Of a stretch of 12,571 nt of DNA, positions 1-5,022 are shown piece after piece. Each line of letters begins with the position of its first letter. The stretch's first letter is position 1. The notes beneath the pieces are model-generated. The model worked only from the letters and a program-made list of their open reading frames with translations. It was not told the DNA's origin and did no database searches. Made by a program: the position numbers and the translations under genes. The stretch spans positions 8,310 to 20,880 of the forward strand of contig PNBM01000079.1 of assembly GCA_003135995.1 (NCBI GenBank), given 5' to 3'. Source of the stretch: Ignavibacteriota bacterium (GTDB taxonomy: Bacteria > Bacteroidota > Ignavibacteria > Tepidaquicellales > Tepidaquicellaceae).

Positions 1-189
1 AAACAAAAAACATAAAAAGCAGGGGATCCCCGATAAGAGTCCCGATATACAGAACATCGGGATGCAAAGAACGCACATTCGGGGATGACATTACTGAAAA
101 CAAAAAACATAAAAAGCAGGAGATCCCCGACAGGAGTCCCGATATACAGAACATCGGGATGCAAAGAACGCACATTCGGGGATGACATT
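1..189. repeat. Two tandem copies of a 92-bp palindromic intergenic repeat
   Basis: Copy 1 is 1-92 and copy 2 is 98-189, separated by 5 bases (period 97). They differ at only three positions, all in the left third. Each copy contains an inverted repeat TCCCGAT/ATCGGGA (40-46 with 56-62 in copy 1) followed by GCAAAGAACGC (64-74 and 161-171). Copy 1 also has a perfect GGGGATCCCC palindrome at 22-31 that is broken in copy 2. The GCAAAGAACGC core after a TCGGGA arm recurs at 4453-4463, so this is a dispersed family. Copy 1 may begin before the window edge. No coding potential is seen. Confidence 0.9.
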
Positions 190-200
190 TTGAGAAAATA

Positions 201-232
201 ACTAATAACTAATAATTAATAATTAATAACTA
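201..232. repeat. Heptamer stutter upstream of rfbA
   Basis: Four consecutive 7-mers (ACTAATA twice, then ATTAATA twice) fill 201-228, and a partial fifth runs into the AAAGAG that precedes the rfbA start. It resembles the heptamer arrays at 3149-3176 and 4839-4864. It probably forms part of the rfbA leader, but no promoter boxes can be assigned confidently. Confidence 0.75.
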
Positions 233-238
233 AAGAGA

Positions 239-1102
239 ATGAAAGGTATAATTTTAGCAGGGGGGTCGGGGTCGAGGTTGTATCCGATTTCGAAAGTGTA
301 CAGCAAACAGCTTACGTTAATTTATGATAAACCTTTAATATATTTCCCGCTTTCGATTTTAATGCTTGGCGGAATTAAAGACATACTTATTATTTCCAAC
401 GAAGAAACAATTCCGATGTATAAAAAACTTTTTAATGACGGAAGCCATTTAGGACTTAATATTCAGTACAAGCTTCAGTCTGCTCCAAATGGTATTGCGG
501 AATCATTTATACTCGGTGATAAATTTATCGGTGATGACAGCGTTACTTTAATACTCGGAGATAATATTTTTTATGGTACGCTCGACTATATGTATAATGC
601 GATAAAAAATAATGTTGGCGCTACCGTGTTTGGTTACAGGGTAACTGACCCGGAGAGATACGGAATAGTAGAGTTTGATGATGAGGGTAATGCAATTTCG
701 CTTGAAGAAAAACCGGCGCATCCAAAATCAAATTATGCAGTACCCGGTTTGTATATTTATAATAATGAGGTTGTAAATATTTCCAAAAATCTGAAACCAT
801 CCCCAAGAGGCGAGCTTGAAATAACCGATGTGAATATTGAATATTTAAAAAAAGGTACTCTCAAGGTTGAAAAGATTGGAAGGGGAGTTGCGTGGCTCGA
901 TACCGGAACACCTGAATCTCTTTTACAGGCATCGAATTTCTTCGGAGTCATCGAGGACAGGCAGGGTCTTAAGGTTGCGTGCATTGAAGAAATTGCATAC
1001 AATATGGATTTCATTACGAAAGCACAGTTCGAAAAGATTATTTCCGAAATGCCTAAATCATTATACAGAAGTTATCTTGAAAAAATTCTGGAAAACGAAT
1101 AA
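239..1102 (+). CDS. rfbA: Glucose-1-phosphate thymidylyltransferase (RfbA/RmlA)
   Basis: Predicted cytoplasmic nucleotidyltransferase that makes dTDP-glucose from glucose-1-phosphate and dTTP, the first step of dTDP-L-rhamnose and related sugar pathways. The 287-residue length is normal for the family. Visible motifs are the N-terminal nucleotide-binding signature GGSGSRLYP (residues 8-16), YDKPLIYFPLS (29-39), LGDNIFYG with the expected metal-binding Asp (106-113), EEKP (156-159), the sugar-binding-region stretch YAVPGLYIYNN (166-176), GELEITDVN (191-199) and AWLDTGTPESLL. The usual SKQLLPVYDKP segment reads SKQLTLIYDKP here, a mild deviation. The ATG at 239 puts the glycine-rich loop at the normal distance from the N-terminus; only a weak AAAGAG precedes it. 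rfbC follows after 5 bases, which implies co-transcription. Confident family call. Confidence 0.95.
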   Translation: MKGIILAGGSGSRLYPISKVYSKQLTLIYDKPLIYFPLSILMLGGIKDILIISNEETIPMYKKLFNDGSHLGLNIQYKLQSAPNGIAESFILGDKFIGDDSVTLILGDNIFYGTLDYMYNAIKNNVGATVFGYRVTDPERYGIVEFDDEGNAISLEEKPAHPKSNYAVPGLYIYNNEVVNISKNLKPSPRGELEITDVNIEYLKKGTLKVEKIGRGVAWLDTGTPESLLQASNFFGVIEDRQGLKVACIEEIAYNMDFITKAQFEKIISEMPKSLYRSYLEKILENE

Positions 1103-1107
1103 ACGGT

Positions 1108-1656
1108 ATGAACATAATAAAAACTAAATTAGACGGTGTATTAATAATTGAACCCGATGTGTTCGCGGACAACAGGGGATTTTTCTTTGAATCATATAAT
1201 TTAAACAGATACAGAGATGCAGGAATAGATACAAATTTTGTTCAGGATAACATATCGAAATCAGCAAAAGGGACTGTACGCGGAATCCATTACCAGGCGG
1301 GCGATACGGCGCAGGGAAAATTATGCCAGGTTATATCAGGAAATGTACTGGATGTTGCCGTAGATATCAGGTATGGCTCTCCAACATACGGTCAGCATGT
1401 TTCTGTAAATCTATCCGCAGAGAAACATAATCAAATCTGGTTACCGCCGGGATTCGGACACGGATTTTCAGTTTTAAGCGATGAAGTAATTTTTATGTAT
1501 AAATGTACAGATTTTTATTCGAAGAAAGATGAAAGAGCAATATTATATTGCGATACGGATTTAAATATAGACTGGCAGGTAGAGATTCCGATAGTTTCCG
1601 ACAGAGATAAAGCGGCAAAGAAATTTAAGGATATAGATAGAGATTTTATATATTAA
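1108..1656 (+). CDS. rfbC: dTDP-4-dehydrorhamnose 3,5-epimerase (RfbC/RmlC)
   Basis: Predicted cytoplasmic cupin-fold epimerase that converts dTDP-4-keto-6-deoxy-glucose to dTDP-4-keto-L-rhamnose. At 182 residues it is full length. The family hallmarks are present: DNRGFFFESY (21-30), the catalytic-His motif RGIHYQ (His61), the strand QGKLCQVISGNVLDVAVDIR (69-88), LPPGFGHGF (112-120), a Tyr at 131 in the region of the family's catalytic Tyr, and VSDRDKAA near the C-terminus carrying an Asp where the family has its conserved one. The start codon lies 5 bases after the rfbA stop and has no obvious Shine-Dalgarno, so translational coupling to rfbA is likely. A reductase (RfbD) and a dehydratase (RfbB) would be needed to complete dTDP-rhamnose; neither is in the window, so a 3-epimerase role in another dTDP-sugar pathway cannot be excluded. 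Confidence 0.94.
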   Translation: MNIIKTKLDGVLIIEPDVFADNRGFFFESYNLNRYRDAGIDTNFVQDNISKSAKGTVRGIHYQAGDTAQGKLCQVISGNVLDVAVDIRYGSPTYGQHVSVNLSAEKHNQIWLPPGFGHGFSVLSDEVIFMYKCTDFYSKKDERAILYCDTDLNIDWQVEIPIVSDRDKAAKKFKDIDRDFIY

Positions 1657-1719
1657 TATTTTTTAGAGTTTAATAGAAAAATGTTCCCAAGTTGGGGAGG
1701 CTGTGTGATAACGTTTCCC

Positions 1720-1775
1720 AAGGTTTTTGTCATTCCAGCGAAAGCTGGAATCCAGACGAAATACAAGGTTTTTGT
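1720..1775. repeat. WIPAFAGMT-type hairpin repeat flanked by an 11-bp direct duplication
   Basis: A perfect 8-bp inverted repeat, ATTCCAGC at 1732-1739 and GCTGGAAT at 1744-1751, closes a GAAA tetraloop. One strand translates as VIPAKAGIQ and the other as WIPAFAGMT, the well-known signature of a widespread bacterial intergenic palindrome that is often mis-annotated as protein. The hairpin lies between two exact copies of AAGGTTTTTGT, at 1720-1730 and 1765-1775, as expected if a small element inserted with target duplication. The element sits 47 bases before the ugd start. Just upstream (1683-1696) is a GTTCCCAA/TTGGG fragment resembling the other hairpin family in the window. Confidence 0.85.
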
Positions 1776-1810
1776 TTCACACTTTACAATTTTATTACAA
1801 ATAATTTTAA

Positions 1811-1815
1811 GGAGG
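1811..1815 (+). promoter_or_regulatory. Shine-Dalgarno that fixes the ugd start
   Basis: GGAGG at 1811-1815 lies 6 bases before the ATG at 1822. This favours the internal ATG over the in-frame ATG at 1681, whose extra 47 codons would be a translation of the WIPAFAGMT-type repeat. Confidence 0.85.
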
Positions 1816-1821
1816 TTTATT

Positions 1822-3150
1822 ATGAACATAGCTATAATTGGTACAGGATACGTGGGGCTCGTTTCGGGAACTTGTTTCGCTGAAATGGGCAACCAGGTTA
1901 TTTGTGTTGATAATAGTCCGGAGAAACTGAAGAAACTCCAGAACGGTGAAGTCACAATTTACGAGCCGGGTCTTGAACTTATTTTTAACAGGAGCATAGA
2001 AAAGAAAAGGTTAAACTTTACAGGTGACTTAAAATCTGCTGTATTAAATTCCGAAGTAATATTTTTATGTTTGCCTACGCCGCAGGGTGAAGACGGTTCA
2101 GCGGATTTACAATATGTTTTATCGGTTGCTTATGAAATAGGAAATATACTTGAAGAAAGCAAAGATGCGGAATATAAAATAATTGTAAATAAAAGTACTG
2201 TTCCGGTTGGAACTGCTCAGCTTGTTGAAGATGAAATTCGCAAAAATTTTGTCGGAAATTTTGATGTTGTTTCTAATCCCGAATTCCTGCGTGAAGGATT
2301 TGCGGTTGACGATTTTATGAAACCGGACAGAATTGTAATTGGCTCGGAAAGTCAGCGTGCACTCGATACAATGAGAGAACTTTATGAACCTTTTGTAAGA
2401 CAGGGAAATCCGATTATAAAAATGAATACTGCAAGTTCAGAGGTTACAAAATATGCCGCAAACTCTTATCTCGCAATGAGAATTACTTATATGAATGAGC
2501 TTGCAAACTTTTGCGAAATAGTTGGTGCGGATATCGATATGATTAGAAAAGGTATGGGAACGGATACAAGAATCGGAAAAAGATTTTTATTTGCGGGTAT
2601 AGGTTACGGAGGTTCCTGTTTCCCGAAAGATGTAAATGCTTTGATAAAAACATCTACTGAAAAAGGTTCTGAAATTAAATTATTAACTGTTGTCGATAAA
2701 GCGAACAAAGCTCAGAAGAAAGTGCTTTTCAATAAAGTACTGAAATATTTTAACGGAAATATTACCGGGAAACACTTTGCTGTGTGGGGTCTTGCGTTTA
2801 AACCGAATACGGATGATATGCGTGAAGCACCTTCCGTCGTAATTATAAATGAGTTACTCGCCGCCGGAGCAACTGTTACGGCTTATGACCCGGCTGCAAT
2901 CGAAACTTCAAAATTTTATTTAGACGGTAAAATCAGTTATTCCGAAAATGCTTATGATGCATTGAATAACGCAGATGCACTTTTAATCTTAACGGAATGG
3001 AATGAATTCAGAAATCCGGATTTCGATATTATAAGAGCATCACTAAAAAATCATTTGATATTTGACGGCAGAAATATTTTTGCTCCGGATAAAATGGCAG
3101 AAGCCGGTTTTACTTATTATAGCATAGGGAGGAAAACAGTTATCTCTTAA
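1822..3150 (+). CDS. ugd: UDP-glucose 6-dehydrogenase
   Basis: Predicted cytoplasmic NAD-dependent enzyme that oxidises UDP-glucose twice to UDP-glucuronate. With the ATG at 1822 it is 442 residues, normal for the family. It begins directly with the Rossmann loop GTGYVGL (7-13). NPEFLREG (152-159) carries the family Glu, EVTKYAANSYLA has the conserved Lys (Lys210), and GYGGSCFPKD (261-270) holds the catalytic Cys266. The C-terminal UDP-binding domain contains WGLAFKPNTDDMREAPS. The in-frame ATG at 1681 is rejected because it would add repeat-derived sequence and ignore the good ribosome site. The gene follows rfbC on the same strand with 165 bases between them, so it may share the transcript or use its own promoter in the repeat-containing gap. 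A heptamer stutter begins on its stop codon. The downstream convergent gene encodes the likely next enzyme. Confidence 0.95.
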   Translation: MNIAIIGTGYVGLVSGTCFAEMGNQVICVDNSPEKLKKLQNGEVTIYEPGLELIFNRSIEKKRLNFTGDLKSAVLNSEVIFLCLPTPQGEDGSADLQYVLSVAYEIGNILEESKDAEYKIIVNKSTVPVGTAQLVEDEIRKNFVGNFDVVSNPEFLREGFAVDDFMKPDRIVIGSESQRALDTMRELYEPFVRQGNPIIKMNTASSEVTKYAANSYLAMRITYMNELANFCEIVGADIDMIRKGMGTDTRIGKRFLFAGIGYGGSCFPKDVNALIKTSTEKGSEIKLLTVVDKANKAQKKVLFNKVLKYFNGNITGKHFAVWGLAFKPNTDDMREAPSVVIINELLAAGATVTAYDPAAIETSKFYLDGKISYSENAYDALNNADALLILTEWNEFRNPDFDIIRASLKNHLIFDGRNIFAPDKMAEAGFTYYSIGRKTVIS

Positions 3151-3176
3151 TTCTGAATTCTTAATTATGAATTCTG
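3149..3176. repeat. Heptamer stutter starting on the ugd stop codon
   Basis: Four contiguous 7-mers of the form AATTCTG, AATTCTT, AATTATG, AATTCTG start at the last two bases of the ugd TAA. They have the same architecture as the stutters at 201-228 and 4839-4864. Confidence 0.75.
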
Positions 3177-3192
3177 AATGATATTTTCTTCT

Positions 3193-3218
3193 CGTTCCCA
3201 AACTCCTGTTTGGGAACG
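3193..3218. repeat. Hairpin repeat of the CGTTCCCAA family
   Basis: A perfect 11-bp inverted repeat, CGTTCCCAAAC (3193-3203) and GTTTGGGAACG (3208-3218), with a TCCT loop. The same outer arms occur at 4891-4954 and 4968-5009, and probably at the window end. No T-run follows on either side, so it looks like a dispersed element rather than an intrinsic terminator, although it lies between convergent genes. Confidence 0.85.
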
Positions 3219-3255
3219 CAGGGTATTGAAACTCTGTTTCGCTTTTAATAATTTG

Positions 3256-3292
3256 TTTTCTCTTTCCCAATCCCCGATTGGGAAAGAGAAAA
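3256..3292. repeat. Strong 17-bp hairpin between the convergent ugd and SDR genes
   Basis: The arms 3256-3272 and 3276-3292 are perfectly complementary around a CCC loop (core CTCTTTCCCAATC with GATTGGGAAAGAG). It ends 5 bases before the stop codon of the minus-strand SDR gene. The T's lie in the left arm and the A's in the right arm, the wrong arrangement for a classical stem followed by U's, but a helix of this strength could still protect or terminate the converging transcripts. Its TTTCCCAAT/ATTGGGAAA arms suggest a relative of the GTTCCCAA family. Confidence 0.8.
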
Positions 3293-3297
3293 AATTC

Positions 3298-4251
3298 TTA
3301 ATTATTTTTTATAACGTTCTTAAAATATTCGTAAGTTATTTTCAATCCTTCTGCTCTTGATACTTTTGGTTCCCAGCCGAGAATTTCTCTTGCTTTGGTT
3401 ATATCCGGCTGTCTCTGCTGCGGGTCGTCAGTCGGCAAAGGTTTATAAACTATTTTCTGATTTGTGCCTGTAAGTTTAATTATTTCTTCTGCAAATTCTT
3501 TGATTGTAATTTCATCCGGATTACCAATGTTGATTGGTAGATTATAATCGCACATCAATAAACGGTAAATTCCTTCGACCTGGTCATCAACATAACAGAA
3601 AGAACGCGTCTGGCTTCCATCACCGAAGACGGTTATATCTTCTCCGCGAATCGCCTGACCGATAAATGCCGGTAATGCCCGTCCGTCGTTGAGTCTCATT
3701 CTCGGACCGTACGTATTGAAAATCCTTGCAATTCGTGTATCCAGTCCGTGAAAAGTGTGATACGCCATAGTGATAGCTTCCATAAATCTTTTTGCTTCAT
3801 CATAAACACCACGCGGACCGATTGGATTTACATTTCCCCAGTATTCTTCGCTTTGAGGATGAATATTCGGGTCACCATAAATCTCAGAAGTTGATGCTAT
3901 TAAAAATCTTGATTTTTTTTCTTTTGCCAGACCAAGTAAATTATGAGTTCCCAGCGAGCCGACTTTTAATGTCTGAATAGGAATCTTTAAATAATCGATG
4001 GGGCTTGCCGGGGATGCGAAATGCAATATGTAATCGAGCTTACCCGGAATGTGTACGAATTTTGTAACATCATGAAAATAAAATTCAAAATTTTCTTTCG
4101 GAAACAAATGCTCGATGTTTTTCATCGAACCGGTAATAAGGTTATCCATTCCTATCACATAACATCCTTCTTTAATAAACCTGTCACAAAGATGTGAACC
4201 GAGAAAACCTGCTGCACCTGTGATTAAAACCTTTTTCTGTGAAGTGTCCAA
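3298..4251 (-). CDS. uxs: UDP-glucuronate decarboxylase-like SDR enzyme (UDP-xylose synthase)
   Basis: Predicted cytoplasmic NAD-dependent extended short-chain dehydrogenase that decarboxylates UDP-glucuronate to UDP-xylose. The 317 residues contain the NAD loop TGAAGFLG (11-18), [12 protein letters not shown] (76-87), TLKVGSLGT (94-102), the substrate-site STSEIYGDP (120-128), [24 protein letters not shown] (131-154) with the catalytic Tyr150 and Lys154, [24 protein letters not shown] and [10 protein letters not shown]. This combination is characteristic of the UXS subgroup rather than GalE or RfbB. The start is TTG at 4251: there is no in-frame ATG before the nucleotide-binding loop, and an in-frame TAA lies three codons upstream (4260-4258). 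No Shine-Dalgarno is visible, only an A/T-rich leader. The product of the convergent ugd gene is its expected substrate. Exact substrate specificity is inferred. Confidence 0.88.
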   Translation of the reverse strand: MDTSQKKVLITGAAGFLGSHLCDRFIKEGCYVIGMDNLITGSMKNIEHLFPKENFEFYFHDVTKFVHIPGKLDYILHFASPASPIDYLKIPIQTLKVGSLGTHNLLGLAKEKKSRFLIASTSEIYGDPNIHPQSEEYWGNVNPIGPRGVYDEAKRFMEAITMAYHTFHGLDTRIARIFNTYGPRMRLNDGRALPAFIGQAIRGEDITVFGDGSQTRSFCYVDDQVEGIYRLLMCDYNLPINIGNPDEITIKEFAEEIIKLTGTNQKIVYKPLPTDDPQQRQPDITKAREILGWEPKVSRAEGLKITYEYFKNVIKNN

Positions 4252-4609
4252 TTTTATTTAATTAAATTATGATAATTTAAGTATTTTCAAATACATATAT
4301 TATTCCAAAATTTAGATGTTTAACTTTGTATTGAAAATTCGAAAGGATTATTTGAATGAATAAAAACTTTTTCAATACAATAAAATGAAAATATAAAAAG
4401 AAAAAACCTCACCCCTGCCCTAAAGAACCTATTCCCGACAAGTCGGGATTTCGCAAAGAACGCTCAACCTGAAAGGAGAGGGGTGGTTTCGGATTTAATC
4501 TTGAGTTTGATAAAAAGAAGGAAAGTGGTTATCAATTTATCTTGATTGTTTAAATTAATTACAATATTCTTGCTATTACGAATATAAAGTAAAAGAGGAG
4601 CAATAATAA
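4252..4609. other. Divergent intergenic region
   Basis: 358 bases between the minus-strand SDR gene and the plus-strand zinc-ribbon gene. The first 150 bases or so are AT-rich and must hold the SDR promoter, but no convincing boxes are seen. The middle holds the composite repeat at 4401-4490. The last 110 bases lead to a clear Shine-Dalgarno GAGGAG at 4595-4600, 9 bases before the ATG at 4610. No additional gene is supported. Confidence 0.6.
4401..4490. repeat. Composite nested palindromic repeat
   Basis: The outer arms AAACCTCACCCCT (4404-4416) and AGGGGTGGTTT (4479-4489) pair with a 2-base bulge. Between them is a perfect 7-bp hairpin, TCCCGAC/GTCGGGA (4433-4439 and 4442-4448), followed by GCAAAGAACGC (4453-4463). 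The inner hairpin plus that core is shared with the 92-bp repeats at 1-189, so one repeat type appears to sit inside another. Confidence 0.75.
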
Positions 4610-4843
4610 ATGCCGATTTTCGAGTATCAATGTAAAGAATGTAATTTGAAATATGAGATTTTACATAAATCATCAGAGAAACAGGAAGATATAATTTGTC
4701 CGGATTGTCATTCGGGAAAACATATTAAACTTATTTCTAATTTCAGCACATCTGTCTCGGGCAGTTCGGATTCTTGTCCGGATGGTTCGTGTTCTATGAA
4801 CTATGGAGGCGGATGTCAGGGCGGGAGGTGCTCTTTCAATTAA
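4610..4843 (+). CDS. FmdB-type small zinc-ribbon protein
   Basis: A 77-residue protein beginning MPIFEYQCKEC, the hallmark start of the FmdB putative-regulator zinc-ribbon family. Cys8 and Cys11 (CKEC) with Cys30 and Cys33 (CPDC) form the expected four-cysteine zinc site. The first 45 residues match the family domain. The rest is a Gly/Ser-rich tail with four further cysteines (56, 61, 69, 74), ending GGGCQGGRCSFN; similar Cys/Gly tails are common in this family. The start is supported by GAGGAG 9 bases upstream. It has no operon partner: its neighbours face away upstream and towards it downstream. The biological role of FmdB-like proteins is poorly defined, so only the family is called. A heptamer stutter begins at the stop codon. 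Confidence 0.88.
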   Translation: MPIFEYQCKECNLKYEILHKSSEKQEDIICPDCHSGKHIKLISNFSTSVSGSSDSCPDGSCSMNYGGGCQGGRCSFN

Positions 4844-4864
4844 AAATTAAAAATTAAAAATTAA
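4839..4864. repeat. Heptamer stutter spanning the stop codon of the zinc-ribbon gene
   Basis: Three copies of ATTAAAA and a partial fourth. The first begins inside the last sense codon and contains the TAA stop at 4841-4843. Its position is parallel to the stutter on the ugd stop codon. Confidence 0.7.
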
Positions 4865-4890
4865 GAGCGATTTTTAAAAGGTTATAAAAA

Positions 4891-4954
4891 CGTTCCCAAT
4901 CCTGAAACAAACCTGATATTCATTAGGTTAAAGTTCAGGAGGACTTTGGGAACG
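4891..4954. repeat. CGTTCCCAA hairpin repeat, long form with nested hairpin
   Basis: The outer arms CGTTCCCAA (4891-4899) and TTGGGAACG (4946-4954) enclose an inner pair, TCCTGAA and TTCAGGA. Compared with the adjacent short copy, this one carries 22 extra bases in the loop. Those bases themselves form an imperfect palindrome (ACCTGAT and ATTAGGT). Confidence 0.85.
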
Positions 4955-4967
4955 AGAGTAATCAAAA

Positions 4968-5009
4968 CGTTCCCAATCCTGAAACAAGTTCAGGAGGAGT
5001 TTGGGAACG
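4968..5009. repeat. CGTTCCCAA hairpin repeat, short form
   Basis: A 42-bp element with outer arms CGTTCCCAA/TTGGGAACG and inner arms TCCTGAA/TTCAGGA. It matches the 4891-4954 copy except for that copy's 22-base loop insertion and one base near the right arm. It lies 13 bases beyond the maeB stop codon, between convergent genes. Confidence 0.85.
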
Positions 5010-5022
5010 AGATTCATAGAAA

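Noticed and set aside
1681..1821. N-terminal extension of ugd from the ATG at 1681
   Set aside because: It would translate the WIPAFAGMT-type repeat, and the family starts at the Rossmann loop directly after the ATG at 1822, which has a GGAGG site.
3256..3292. Classical Rho-independent terminator
   Set aside because: A stem is present, but the A's follow and the T's precede it on the plus strand, and no T-run follows it on the minus strand, so it is listed as a hairpin repeat instead.
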